Source: HGM12998 sp900756495 (GTDB lineage Bacteria; Bacillota; Clostridia; Oscillospirales; Oscillospiraceae). Taken from it: 32,746 nucleotides of DNA. Positions 6,721-15,025 of the stretch are shown in pieces. The position numbers were made by a program, and so were the translations under genes. The stretch spans positions 1 through 32,746 of the forward strand of contig CAUEFI010000025.1 of the NCBI GenBank assembly GCA_958477305.1, given 5' to 3'. The notes under the pieces are model-generated. The model ran no database searches. It saw nothing but the letters and a program-made list of their open reading frames with translations, and was not told where the DNA came from. Every line of letters begins with the position of its first letter. The stretch's first letter is position 1.

Positions 6721-7745
6721 CCGGAAAAGAGGAAGAGGCGGGTGAGAAAAAAGGCCAGGGCCCCGCAGCCCGGAAAGGTGAGAAGCCAGGTCAGGCAGAT
6801 GGAGCGCACGACGCGCCAGCGGATTCCGCCCTGCCCGCCCCCTGCTCCCAGGATGGCGGCGGTTTTGGCATGGGTGGTGCTGACCGGGAGCCCGGGAAGG
6901 GTGCACAGAACCAGCGCGCAGGCCGCCCCCAGATCGGCGGCCAGACCGGTCTGAGGGGTGAGCGAGGTCATGTCCCGTCCCACCGTGTCAATGATGCGCC
7001 GCCCGCCCGCCAATGTCCCCAGAGCCATCAGAGCCGCGCAGAAAACAGCCGGCCAGAGCGGTACGAAAAAGACGTCTCCGCCCCGCCCGTCCCCGGCCAG
7101 AGTGACCCCCAGCAGAAATACCCCCATGAATTTCTGACCGTCCTGGGCCCCGTGGAGGAGGGCCATAGCGGCCGCACCGGCAATCTGTCCCCGCCGGCAG
7201 AAGGCGGCGGATCGCTGCCGCCGGGAGAGGAGGCGGGCCCACCACCGGCCCAGCAGCAGCCCAAGCCCCAGAGAGAGGAGAAGTCCAAGCCCCACCCGGC
7301 TCCAGGCTTCACAGTTCAGGTTTGCCGCTCCGCCGGGCATGGCCAGCGCTGCGCCGGAGACGCCGGCCACCAGGGCATGGCTCTCGCTGGTAGGCACCCC
7401 GAAACGCCAGGCCAGAACTCCCCAGACGGCAATGCCTGTCAGGGCGGCGCACAGAGCGCACAGGGCGCGCCGGGAGTCTCCTCCGAAATCGGCGATGGAA
7501 TACAGCGTCTCGGCCACTGCGGCGGCGCCCACCGTGGCGGCGGCTGCGCCGAACAGATTGCACACGGCCGCCAGAGCCGCTGCCCGCCGGAAGGGCAGCG
7601 CGCCGGTGGACACTGCCGTGGCAATGGCGTTGGGCGCGTCCGTCCAGCCGTTGACCAGAACAACGGCGGCGCAGAGCAGGGTAATAAGCAGCAGGACAGG
7701 GCTGGCGCGGAGCGAAGCGAGAACATCGGAACAGGCAGCGGACAA
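6717..7745 (-). CDS. Pit-type inorganic phosphate permease (PHO4 family)
   Basis: 342 residues with about ten hydrophobic segments, so an integral membrane protein importing phosphate (probably metal-phosphate) by ion symport. PHO4 signatures are present in both halves: VNGWTDAPNAIATAVSTGAL near residue 30, GVPTSESHALVAGVSG in the middle, and GLPVSTTHAKTAAILGA near the C-terminus. The start is a TTG at 7745, and the G-run that could act as its RBS is one arm of a perfect palindrome (7753-7780), so initiation may be structure-controlled. Its stop codon falls inside the dispersed repeat. No PhoU-like partner is next to it. It follows the glycosyltransferase gene on the same strand across the palindrome. 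Confidence 0.88.
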   Translation of the reverse strand: MSAACSDVLASLRASPVLLLITLLCAAVVLVNGWTDAPNAIATAVSTGALPFRRAAALAAVCNLFGAAAATVGAAAVAETLYSIADFGGDSRRALCALCAALTGIAVWGVLAWRFGVPTSESHALVAGVSGAALAMPGGAANLNCEAWSRVGLGLLLSLGLGLLLGRWWARLLSRRQRSAAFCRRGQIAGAAAMALLHGAQDGQKFMGVFLLGVTLAGDGRGGDVFFVPLWPAVFCAALMALGTLAGGRRIIDTVGRDMTSLTPQTGLAADLGAACALVLCTLPGLPVSTTHAKTAAILGAGGGQGGIRWRVVRSICLTWLLTFPGCGALAFFLTRLFLFSG

Positions 7746-7752
7746 GAAAACA

Positions 7753-7780
7753 CCCCCCGCCGTATATATACGGCGGGGGG
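7753..7780 (-). terminator. perfect 28-bp palindrome between glycosyltransferase and phosphate permease
   Basis: CCCCCCGCCGTATA and its exact complement form a hairpin. On the minus strand it is followed by TGTTTTC, as in an intrinsic terminator for the glycosyltransferase operon. The same G-run is the only candidate RBS for the TTG start at 7745. It may serve as terminator, attenuator or translation switch. Confidence 0.65.
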
Positions 7781-7805
7781 CGCGCGTTTAGGACAAGGGG
7801 ATGGA

Positions 7806-8891
7806 TCAGTACAGGCCGATAGCCTCCAGAATGCGGGCGACCTCGCCGGCCCGCTCGCTCCAGGCGGCTGCGGCCCCGTAATCCCGCCGCCTCCTGCGGG
7901 CCCAGTCCCCGGCCTCTGCCAGGGCCCGGGCGCACAGCCGGACGAACTCCTCGGAGGTATGAGCGCCATAAACCACGTCGGGGAAGGGCTCCACCTGGTC
8001 CTCAAAAAGCATGGATACAATGGGCTTCCCCGTGGAGAGGTATTCATAGAATCTGGGGGGGATGATATCGCTGTCGTCATCCCGGCGGCGCAGCAGATGG
8101 AGGCATACGTCGAACCGGCCCAGGTAGTCGGGCAGCTCTACGGGGGGGCGGCGGCCCAAGAGCAGTACGTTGGGCAGCTCCTCCAGATCGGCGCGGAAGG
8201 GGCTGCCCTCGTCCCGGCCCACAAAGACAAAGTACCAGTCCGGACGCTCCAGGGCCGCCCGGATCACCGGCGTGACATCCAGATCCCGCCAGAGCGCGCC
8301 GGTGTATCCCAGCACAGGCCCCCGCAGGCCCCGGAGCTCGGGGGGGACAGGCAGCCCCTCCCGGCAGAACATGGGGTGGTTGACTCCGTTGGGCAGCAGG
8401 GCAATGTTGTCGTTGCAGGGGGCCAGATGGTCGGCCAGCCCCTGGGAGGCGGCGAAGATCACATCGGCGGACAGCGCCAGATCGCTCTCCCAGCGGATGG
8501 GGAGATGGGACCAGTCCCGGTCGCAGTCGTACACCACGCCCTGACAGGGCAGGCGGTCCAGCAGATGGACGTGTTCGGGAGAGGTGCACCACAGCACCGG
8601 CTCCCGGAAGCGGTGGCGGTCCATGCATTTTTCTATAAATTTTGCCAGGCGCTGCTGGTTTAGGCGGAACAGGTAGCGGTGGCGCTCCTCCACCGCCAGC
8701 ACCGGCGGAAGGGGATAGACCGTCAGGCCGGGCCTCATTTTGCGGCCCGGTCCGCGGCGCCCGCTCCCCTCACCAGGGGGCTCAAAAAAGAGCACCTGGG
8801 CATTCTTCAGCCGGGTCATCAGCTGTTGCGTGCGGGTGGGAACCGCCTGCCATGGGGCGTTGGAGAGACAGATATATTGCTTCAAAAACAA
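7806..8891 (-). CDS. glycosyltransferase (GT4/TuaH-like)
   Basis: About 361 residues with a GT-B layout. The N-terminal half contains VLFFEPPGEG and VVYDCDRDW, and the C-terminal half contains IALLPNGVNHPMF, GYTGALWRDLD, YFVFVGRDEG, LLGRRPP and the donor-site segment PPRFYEYLSTGKPIV. It resembles TuaH-type enzymes of cell-wall polysaccharide synthesis, transferring a sugar from a nucleotide-sugar to a lipid-linked glycan on the cytoplasmic face. GGGAGG precedes two TTG codons: that at 8891 is only 3 bases away, that at 8885 is 9 bases away and is the better start. It lies 15 bp after the GT4-CsaB fusion on the same strand and is surely in the same operon. Confidence 0.82.
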   Translation of the reverse strand: MFLKQYICLSNAPWQAVPTRTQQLMTRLKNAQVLFFEPPGEGSGRRGPGRKMRPGLTVYPLPPVLAVEERHRYLFRLNQQRLAKFIEKCMDRHRFREPVLWCTSPEHVHLLDRLPCQGVVYDCDRDWSHLPIRWESDLALSADVIFAASQGLADHLAPCNDNIALLPNGVNHPMFCREGLPVPPELRGLRGPVLGYTGALWRDLDVTPVIRAALERPDWYFVFVGRDEGSPFRADLEELPNVLLLGRRPPVELPDYLGRFDVCLHLLRRRDDDSDIIPPRFYEYLSTGKPIVSMLFEDQVEPFPDVVYGAHTSEEFVRLCARALAEAGDWARRRRRDYGAAAAWSERAGEVARILEAIGLY

Positions 8892-8906
8892 AGACCTCCC
8901 GGAATA

Positions 8907-11135
8907 TCAGGGGCGGAGCTCCAGCAGCCTGGCCGCCGTTTCGGAGTTGCGGCGTTCTACCTGGCGGAGCCGGTCCACGCCGCCGGAGAGAAAGACAGTG
9001 TCCCCAATGCGTGCGCAGGCAGCGTCAATGTGGGCCTTCAGCCCCTCCTCGGTGAGCTCGCTCAGATCGGTAAAGAGATCCTGACCGATATAGGACAGGA
9101 AGGAGCTGATCTTCTGGTCGTAGACCACGCCCACCAGAGGGACGCCCTGGCCTGCGGCGAAGACGAGCGCGTGAAGGCGCATGGACACGGTAACCTGCAT
9201 CCGTGCAAAGAGGCCGATGGTGTGGGCCGAGCTGCCGGTATCGGGGATAATGTGGTAGGGCGCTTTTAAAAAGGCGGCGGCCTTTTCGGCGGCCCCCACG
9301 TCCAGCCGCCGCTCAATCGGCAGGAAGACGGGGGTGAGGCCGTATGTCTCATAGGCGTAGTCGGCGGCGGCGGCAAAGATATGGGCCTTCTCCTCAAAGC
9401 CCGGCCAGGGCCGGAGGGTAAAGCCGATGTAGCGGCCGTCGGGGGACAGCCCCTCACTCTCCAGAATGCCGTCCACCACTTGGGGAGGCGCGGCGGGGAG
9501 GATTACCGTGGGGTCGGCAGAGAGGATAATTTTGGGCCTTGTGACGCCCATGTCCTCCAGCTCGGCCTTTGAGTGGGTGTCGCGCAGGGTGATAGCGTCC
9601 ACGCTGCTCTGCAGCACCCGGGATGCGCGCTTTCGGTTGGAGGGGGAGTGGATGGGGCCGATGCCGCAGCCGTACATCATCACTCTGTTGCCCAGGCGCT
9701 TGGCGGCAGAGATGGTGAAGAGATAGAACCACAGGGAGCGGTGGCTGGTCACATCCTGCATCAGGGAGCCGCCGCCGTTGATATAGAGCCTTGTCCTGCG
9801 CATCCGGTGGAGAAAGCGGGGAAAGGCGAAGGTGTAGATGGAGTTTACCCGGTAGGTGAGCCTGGTATCCGCCGGATTGCGGGAGAGGACCCAGATGGGA
9901 AGGTCCGGGTCAATTTGACGCAGCTCGGTGACAATGGCCTCCAGAATGGCGTCGTCACCGGCGTTGCCCCGGCCGTAGGCGCCGCAGACCAGGGCGCCGT
10001 CCCGGCCTCTATGGGGGCGGGCGCGGCGGCGCAGGATGGTCTCATAGATGGTAAGCTGCCGCTTCAGGGTGCTCTCCAGAGAAAAGTCGTCCCTGGCTTT
10101 TTCATAGAGGCGGCGGCCCAGGTGGGCGCGTAGGGTGGCGTCGGCGGCCAGGGCGGAGAGATGGCGGCCCAGGGCCTCTGCATCCCCGGGCTCAAAGAGA
10201 AGGCCGGTAATGCCGTGCTCAATGAGGTAGGGGACGCCGCCAACGCGGCTGGCCACGGTGGGAAGCCCGGCCCGTGCCCCCTCGGTGAGCGCATAGGGGA
10301 AGGTCTCGGACAGGGAGGTGAGGGTGTTTACATCCAGCGCATGGTAAAAGCTGTCCGTGTCGTTGACCCAGCCGGCAAAGCACACCGCCCGATCTACATG
10401 GAGATCGGCCGCCAGCTGCTTGAGCATATCCATCTGCTCGCCGTCTCCGGCGATCAGCAGGCGCAGCTCCGGGTGCTCTCTGTAGGCGATGGCAAAGCCG
10501 CGGATCAGGGTGGCGATGTCCTTGACCGGGTTGAGGCGGGCGGCAATGCCCACCACAACGGAGTGATCGCCGGCCTCCAGCCCCACGGATTTCAGGTAGG
10601 CGGCCCGGTCCAGCGCGGGCGTTCGGGGGGAGAAGTCCAGGCCGTTGTAGATGGAGAACAGGCGGTCGGGATCAAAGCCGCGGGAGATGAGCAGATCCAC
10701 CATGGCGTCGGAAACGCCGATGCGGTAGTCCAGCTGCCGCAGCGCCAGGGTATTGATGGTGCCGTAGGTGAGGCGGGAGAGGGGGCGGCCCAGGTAGTCC
10801 AGCCGCCAGTCCGAGTGAACAGTGGTAACCACGGGAAGCCCGGTGGATCTGCGGAGGAGGGCGCCCATCATATTGCCCCGGGCTCCGTGGCAGTGGATGA
10901 TATCGTATCCCCCCTCCCGGATCATGTCCTTGAGTAAGCGGTAGGTCCGGGGCAGATTCCGGCCGGGCAGGACGGTGGTCGGAATACCCAGCTCCCGCGC
11001 CTCCTGGGCAAAGGGGCCCTCCATAAAGCATACCATGGTGACGTCGATGGTCTTGGAGAGGTTTTGGAGCAGGGAGTGGACATGGGTTTTGGCGCCGCCG
11101 CTGTCGCCGCCTGAGATCAGATGGATGACCTTCAT
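8907..11135 (-). CDS. csaB: GT4 glycosyltransferase - CsaB polysaccharide pyruvyltransferase fusion
   Basis: 742 residues with two enzymes in one chain. Residues 1-365 are a GT4 glycosyltransferase (MKVIHLISGGDSGGAKTHV, VVVGIAARLNPVKD, LLIAGDGEQ, SLSETFPYALTEGARAGLPTV, GVPYLIEHGITGLLFEPGD). After a basic linker (RRRARPHRGRDG), residues about 380-742 are CsaB-type pyruvyl transferase (CGAYGRGNAGDDAILEAIV, YINGGGSLMQD, GCGIGPI, GFTLRPWPG, SMRLHALVFAAGQGVPLVG). CsaB adds ketal pyruvate to secondary cell-wall polysaccharide, the ligand of SLH domains; an SLH protein is encoded at 22793. The fused GT may add the sugar that is then pyruvylated (inference). RBS GGAGG, 8 bases before ATG. Confidence 0.9.
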   Translation of the reverse strand: MKVIHLISGGDSGGAKTHVHSLLQNLSKTIDVTMVCFMEGPFAQEARELGIPTTVLPGRNLPRTYRLLKDMIREGGYDIIHCHGARGNMMGALLRRSTGLPVVTTVHSDWRLDYLGRPLSRLTYGTINTLALRQLDYRIGVSDAMVDLLISRGFDPDRLFSIYNGLDFSPRTPALDRAAYLKSVGLEAGDHSVVVGIAARLNPVKDIATLIRGFAIAYREHPELRLLIAGDGEQMDMLKQLAADLHVDRAVCFAGWVNDTDSFYHALDVNTLTSLSETFPYALTEGARAGLPTVASRVGGVPYLIEHGITGLLFEPGDAEALGRHLSALAADATLRAHLGRRLYEKARDDFSLESTLKRQLTIYETILRRRARPHRGRDGALVCGAYGRGNAGDDAILEAIVTELRQIDPDLPIWVLSRNPADTRLTYRVNSIYTFAFPRFLHRMRRTRLYINGGGSLMQDVTSHRSLWFYLFTISAAKRLGNRVMMYGCGIGPIHSPSNRKRASRVLQSSVDAITLRDTHSKAELEDMGVTRPKIILSADPTVILPAAPPQVVDGILESEGLSPDGRYIGFTLRPWPGFEEKAHIFAAAADYAYETYGLTPVFLPIERRLDVGAAEKAAAFLKAPYHIIPDTGSSAHTIGLFARMQVTVSMRLHALVFAAGQGVPLVGVVYDQKISSFLSYIGQDLFTDLSELTEEGLKAHIDAACARIGDTVFLSGGVDRLRQVERRNSETAARLLELRP

Positions 11136-11181
11136 GGGGAGGACCTCCGAAAAAAGACTTGTTTAAGTGCGGGGAGCATGG

Positions 11182-11346
11182 TACAATAGCTGTACTTGGC
11201 GCGCCCGAGCCAACGGCGAAGGGCAAGCCTAGTACAACTTGTGCCTGTGGTGCAATAGCTGTACTTGGCGCGCCCGGGCCAACGGCGAAGGGCAAACCTG
11301 GTACAACTTGTGCCTGTGGCGCAATGGCTGTACATAGCGCGCCCGG
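11182..11346. repeat. 69-bp tandem repeat, two copies plus a partial third
   Basis: Copies at 11182-11250 and 11251-11319 differ at only a few bases, and a diverged partial copy runs 11320-11346. Each contains TAGCTGTACTTGGCGCGCCC and a GTACAACTTGTGCC segment. The period is 23 codons, so frames stay open through the array on both strands. GGTACAAT (11180-11187) and ATTGTACC (11373-11380) flank it as an inverted pair. It lies between the divergent csaB and DUF4330 genes, where promoters must be. Confidence 0.8.
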
Positions 11347-11419
11347 ACAGGCGCGTACCAGGGACAGGAATCATTGTACCAATTATGACGGCAATTTACA
11401 ACCTCGGAGGCTGCAAAAG

Positions 11420-11932
11420 ATGATAGACGAAAAGGGAAGACTTTTTGGAAAGATTAATATTGTGGACCTGCTGGTGATCATCGTGGTGGTGATACTGGCG
11501 GTCGTGCTTGGAATGAAGCTCTTTGGCGCGGGCGGCGCGCTTGCGGGGCCGGGGGCGGCTACCAAGCTGACCTATACCGTCCGGGTGAATGGGGTGCAGC
11601 CCGCGGTCTATGAAGACATTCAGAAGTGGATCCCCGGCGATCCGCTGATGGCCTCCGGCAGCCTGCTGCCCGGACAGGTGCTGGCGGTGGAGGCCCAGCC
11701 TCACGATGCGGTGGTCACCCTGGATACCACCGACGGCGCGCTTGAGCTGCCGCTGGAGGAGGGGCTGCTGGATTTGACCTTTACCATTGAGGTGGACGTT
11801 ACCAATCTCATCACCAACGAGGTGGGCACCCAGGAGGTGCGCATCGGCAAGAGCCATATTGTAAAGACCCAGCACTTTGAGCTCTCCGGCGGCATCATCC
11901 AGACCTGTGATTGGGAGAGCCCGGCGGCGTAA
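11420..11932 (+). CDS. DUF4330 family membrane-anchored protein
   Basis: 170 residues from the ATG at 11420, chosen because GGAGG lies nine bases upstream and the family begins at MIDEKGRLFGKINIVDLL. The frame is open further upstream through the 69-bp repeats (TTG at 11159), but that part looks non-coding. One membrane segment (LLVIIVVVILAVVLGMKLF, residues about 13-32) is followed by an extracytoplasmic beta-rich domain (TYTVRVNGVQPAVYEDIQKWIPGD, DLTFTIEVDVTNLITNEVGTQEVRIG). The molecular role of DUF4330 is unknown. Here it is divergent from csaB and followed by a PAP2 phosphatase, so a part in envelope polysaccharide assembly is likely (inference). Confidence 0.85.
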   Translation: MIDEKGRLFGKINIVDLLVIIVVVILAVVLGMKLFGAGGALAGPGAATKLTYTVRVNGVQPAVYEDIQKWIPGDPLMASGSLLPGQVLAVEAQPHDAVVTLDTTDGALELPLEEGLLDLTFTIEVDVTNLITNEVGTQEVRIGKSHIVKTQHFELSGGIIQTCDWESPAA

Positions 11933-11950
11933 CAAGGGCCAATCAACAGC

Positions 11951-11985
11951 GGGCGGCGGGAATTCCCGCCGCCCGTATTCTCTTC
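11951..11985 (+). terminator. perfect palindrome between DUF4330 and PAP2 genes
   Basis: A 24-base perfect palindrome (11951-11974, centre GGGAATTCCC) is followed by a pyrimidine-rich stretch without a clean T-run. It may weaken read-through or protect the upstream mRNA. Confidence 0.5.
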
Positions 11986-12002
11986 CTTTGGAGGTGACCG
12001 AC

Positions 12003-12569
12003 ATGCTGGACGCACTGCTGTCCGCCGATGGGGCGGCTCTGCTCTGGATACAGGAGTTTCTGCGCTGCGGCGTACTCAATCCCCTGCTTCAGGTATACAC
12101 CAAGCTGGGCGATGCGGGAATGCTGTGGATTGTCCTCTCGGTGCTGCTGCTCTGTTTTCCCAAAACCAGACGGGCCGGATTCCTGTCCCTGCTGGCCATG
12201 CTGCTGGGCCTGCTCTGCACCAATGTCGTCCTGAAGCATCTGGTGGCCCGCCCCCGGCCCTGGCTCACTGTAACCGGGCTGGTCCCGCTGGTGGCGGAGC
12301 ACGATCCCAACTCCTTTCCCTCAGGGCACACCTGCGCCGCCTTTGCGGCGGCAGGGGCCTGGTGCCGGACGCTGCCCAGGCGCTGGATGAAGGGGCTCGC
12401 GGCGGCGCTGGCGGGGCTGATGGGCTTCTCCAGGCTCTATGTGGGGGTCCACTTTCCCAGCGATGGGGTTGCGGGATGCGCCGTGGGCCTGTTCTGTGCA
12501 TGGCTGGCCTGGAAGCTGGCGGCGGCAGGGGAGCGGCTGTTCCGGCAAAACAGGGTGGAGAAAAAGTAA
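12003..12569 (+). CDS. PAP2-family lipid phosphatase (undecaprenyl-diphosphatase-like)
   Basis: 188 residues from the ATG at 12003, set by RBS GGAGGTGA (11990-11997). It has about five membrane segments. The three PAP2 phosphatase motifs are all present: KHLVARPRP (motif 1), PSGH (motif 2) and SRLYVGVHFPSD (motif 3, with catalytic His). Enzymes of this type dephosphorylate undecaprenyl diphosphate, or related lipid phosphates, on the outer membrane face, recycling the carrier for wall glycans. That fits the neighbouring glycosyltransferase and CsaB genes. It is last in the plus-strand pair and is closed by a very strong terminator. A role as phosphatidylglycerophosphatase cannot be excluded. 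Confidence 0.87.
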   Translation: MLDALLSADGAALLWIQEFLRCGVLNPLLQVYTKLGDAGMLWIVLSVLLLCFPKTRRAGFLSLLAMLLGLLCTNVVLKHLVARPRPWLTVTGLVPLVAEHDPNSFPSGHTCAAFAAAGAWCRTLPRRWMKGLAAALAGLMGFSRLYVGVHFPSDGVAGCAVGLFCAWLAWKLAAAGERLFRQNRVEKK

Positions 12570-12580
12570 TCCTATAATAG

Positions 12581-12622
12581 GCAGGAGGCCCCGCATCCAG
12601 TTGGATGCGGGGCCTCCTGCCG
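12581..12622 (+). terminator. long hairpin terminator
   Basis: A 20-base stem (12581-12600 with 12603-12622) with almost no loop. No T-run follows, so it may act as a bidirectional block between the convergent PAP2 and MBL-fold genes. Confidence 0.6.
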
Positions 12623-12711
12623 TGATACAGAGGCCGCGCCATGGCCGGCGTCAGGGAAAGAGAAGACAAAAGACCTCAGCTGCCGGAGATGGCGGGTGAA
12701 ACAGGGGATAC

Positions 12712-13719
12712 TTATTTCTTGGGGAAGACGGCGTCGGGATTGTAGTTCAGCTCGGTAAAACCGGGCACCTGCTGGAAGCAGCGGACATTCAGCTTGCCCT
12801 TCTTGTTGAGCTTCTCCTCCTTGCGGGGGGGGTGCTCGGGGTCGTTGACGATATGCTCGAGCCCCTTGAGCACGGCGGGCAGGACCCGGCTCTCCACATT
12901 CAGGATGCCATGGGCGGGAAAGAGATAATCGATCTCGTCCATACGCTCGGCCAGGGCCTTGAACTCATGGTACATACTGGACACGTTGGCATACTGCTCG
13001 CCGTACACATCTCCCTCCCGGGCGCCGTAGCCCACCATGGAGGAGCCGGTTTCCAGTCCGTCGCCGGTGAACAGAATGCGGTTGCGCCTATCCAGGAAGA
13101 AGGCGTGGCCGGACTGGTGGCCGGGCATCCAGATGAGCTCCACTTCATAGCCCTGGCCCAGGTCAAAGATATGGTGATTCTCGCAGGGAATTACCTCGAA
13201 CTCATTCACAGGGGGCAGATCCCCGCGGTCAAAGTCCAGCCAGATGTTCTTGCCGTTTTCATCAAACAGGTAGTCCCAGATGTGGGGGTTCTGGTTGGTC
13301 TTCATCAGAGGGGCGATGTACTTGTGGCAGTAGGCCTTGTCAAACCAGGCGTTGCCGTAGGAGTGGTCATAGCTGGCGTGGGTGTTGGCCACAATGACCT
13401 CACGGCCTCCGGAGAGCCGGTCGGCCAGGGCCTTGAAATTTCCGATGCCGAAGCTGGTGTCGATCAGCATGGCCTTTTCCGGCCCCAGGATGAGATAGCT
13501 CCATACATCGGTATGGCCGTCGGCGTTCTCGGTAAAGATGCCGTACATATTTTCCCGGAAGGTATAGACCTCGGCGTAGGGGTTCTCCTCATAGATGCGG
13601 CGGGTGGGGTTGTTTTCCCGGACCTCCTTCAGCCAAGCCCAGTTGACGGCGCTGGTGTCCTTGTCCCATTTGATGCGCCTGCTCTTCAATTCGGAACGGA
13701 TGGGATCCATTTTAACCAT
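12712..13719 (-). CDS. MBL-fold metallo-hydrolase with altered metal motif
   Basis: 335 residues from the ATG at 13719 (RBS AAAGGAG; an earlier in-frame start at 13755 lacks one). Metallo-beta-lactamase features are TFRENMYGIF, MLIDTSFGIGNF, VANTHASYDHSYGN, WMPGHQSGHAFFLD, LFTGDGLETGSSM and LFPAHG. The usual HxHxDH reads H114-A-S116-Y-D118-H119, so one zinc-1 histidine is replaced by serine; site 2 looks intact. Around 110 N-terminal residues precede the metal motif. It is the last gene of the minus-strand operon with a lactonase, an SLC13 permease and an FGE-like protein, so it probably hydrolyses an ester, lactone or thioester of the imported compound (inference). Confidence 0.85.
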   Translation of the reverse strand: MVKMDPIRSELKSRRIKWDKDTSAVNWAWLKEVRENNPTRRIYEENPYAEVYTFRENMYGIFTENADGHTDVWSYLILGPEKAMLIDTSFGIGNFKALADRLSGGREVIVANTHASYDHSYGNAWFDKAYCHKYIAPLMKTNQNPHIWDYLFDENGKNIWLDFDRGDLPPVNEFEVIPCENHHIFDLGQGYEVELIWMPGHQSGHAFFLDRRNRILFTGDGLETGSSMVGYGAREGDVYGEQYANVSSMYHEFKALAERMDEIDYLFPAHGILNVESRVLPAVLKGLEHIVNDPEHPPRKEEKLNKKGKLNVRCFQQVPGFTELNYNPDAVFPKK

Positions 13720-13794
13720 TTTGGCTTCTCCTTTCTGGAAATACCATTGTAACATGTTTGAAAGCGGTTTAAAAGATAAAATAGGAAACGGGAA

Positions 13795-14970
13795 TCAGGA
13801 GCGGTAAAAATAGACGGCGCCGGGGTACTGCACGTGCTTGTCGCTGACGCCGCTGTCGGTGAGCAGGCCGTCGGCGCCGACCGCCACTGTAGATACCTCT
13901 CCCGACTCCAGGTTGCCGATCAGAAGGAAACGGCCGTCGGGAGAGATGTCAAAGTCGCGGGGGCCTTCGCCCCGGAGCTGGATCCTCTGCACCAGTTCCA
14001 GCAGGCCGGTCTCCTTGTCCACGGCCAGTACGGTGGCCTGGTGGACGCCCCGGATGACGTTGTAGACAAATCTGCCGTCTGCGCTGATCCGGATCTCGGT
14101 CTGGGCCGCAGCCTTGGGCGTCTTGGGATACCCTCCCTCTGGAGCGGTTTTGACCGTCTGGATAATCTCCAGCTTCCAGTCGCCGCTGTAACGGACGACG
14201 TTGATCTCGTGTCCGTGCTCGTTGTTGAGATAAAACAGGGGCCTGGTGGGATGAAATGCGCCGTATCGGGGCCAGTTCCCCTTGGGGCAGTCCAGCACGT
14301 CGCAGATCTCCAGCTTTTTTTCCTCCCGGTTTACCCGGAGCATCATGATCTGATCCTGCTTCATATTGGTCATAATGCAGTGCTCGCCGTCGTGGGCGAA
14401 ATAGACGGAGTGGAGGCAGGCGATGCGGGCGGGGTACTGGCTGCGGTCGGGCGCAAAGGGAATCATATCGCAGGCCGGCAGCACCGCTCCGTCGCCGGCC
14501 AGGGGATAGAGGACGGCGTTGACCTCGCTGAAATCGGTGACCACACGGTAGGTACCGTCGGGATCCCGGGCGGTCTTGGTGATGGCCTGCTTGTCGCCGT
14601 GATTGGCCACCACCAGAAACTCGCCCCTGCCGTCCAGCGCCGCATAGGTGGTCAGCGTTCCAAAGGTGGGCTGTTCTGCGCCCAGCTCGGTCAGACGGCC
14701 CGACTCCCGGTCAATGGAGAAGGCCACCACCCGGCCGCCGCCGCCCTGCATGGCAAAGGCCGGGCTGTTTTGGGCCTCGTCGATGGCGTAGAGGATGCCG
14801 CGGTGGTGGTCGATGCACATCTGGCCGGCGCACAGGTCGGTGCGCACCGTATCCACATAGGTCAAAGTGCCGTCGCTCTCGTTGTACTGATAAATGGTGA
14901 TGCCGCCCATGTTGGGCTCCTTGGCCTTAACGGTCCAGTGGCCCACATATGCGAAGGTTTTTCCAGACAT
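13795..14970 (-). CDS. lactonase, seven-bladed beta-propeller (Pgl/YkgB-like)
   Basis: 391 residues, slightly longer than the ~330-360 usual for 6-phosphogluconolactonase-like propellers. Blades are visible as repeats of the type GGITIYQYNESDGTLTYV, GRVVAFSIDRESGRLTEL, DGRGEFLVVANHG, EIRISADGRFVYNVIRG and DFDISPDGRFLLIGN. There is no signal peptide, so it acts in the cytoplasm. A sugar lactone is the likely substrate, but no glucose-6-phosphate dehydrogenase is nearby, so pentose-phosphate use is not implied. The RBS is weak and distant (AAGGAAG), suggesting lower expression or coupling. It lies between the SLC13 permease and MBL-fold genes in a LysR-linked operon. Confidence 0.82.
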   Translation of the reverse strand: MSGKTFAYVGHWTVKAKEPNMGGITIYQYNESDGTLTYVDTVRTDLCAGQMCIDHHRGILYAIDEAQNSPAFAMQGGGGRVVAFSIDRESGRLTELGAEQPTFGTLTTYAALDGRGEFLVVANHGDKQAITKTARDPDGTYRVVTDFSEVNAVLYPLAGDGAVLPACDMIPFAPDRSQYPARIACLHSVYFAHDGEHCIMTNMKQDQIMMLRVNREEKKLEICDVLDCPKGNWPRYGAFHPTRPLFYLNNEHGHEINVVRYSGDWKLEIIQTVKTAPEGGYPKTPKAAAQTEIRISADGRFVYNVIRGVHQATVLAVDKETGLLELVQRIQLRGEGPRDFDISPDGRFLLIGNLESGEVSTVAVGADGLLTDSGVSDKHVQYPGAVYFYRS

Positions 14971-15025
14971 ATGAGTTTACACCCGCTTCCTTGAAATGGT
15001 GGAACGAAATCATATCCGCACCGCG

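Noticed and set aside
6663..8663. A 666-codon open frame on the plus strand
   Set aside because: It lies antisense to the phosphate permease and glycosyltransferase genes, its translation is low-complexity Gly/Gln/Pro, and it has no RBS. It reflects high GC in the third codon positions.
11182..11346. CRISPR array
   Set aside because: The 69-bp units are contiguous with no spacers, only about 2.4 copies are present, and no cas genes are in the window.
11159..11419. Extension of the DUF4330 gene through the 69-bp repeats
   Set aside because: The frame is open, but the family start and a GGAGG site both point to the ATG at 11420, and the repeat reads equally openly on the other strand.
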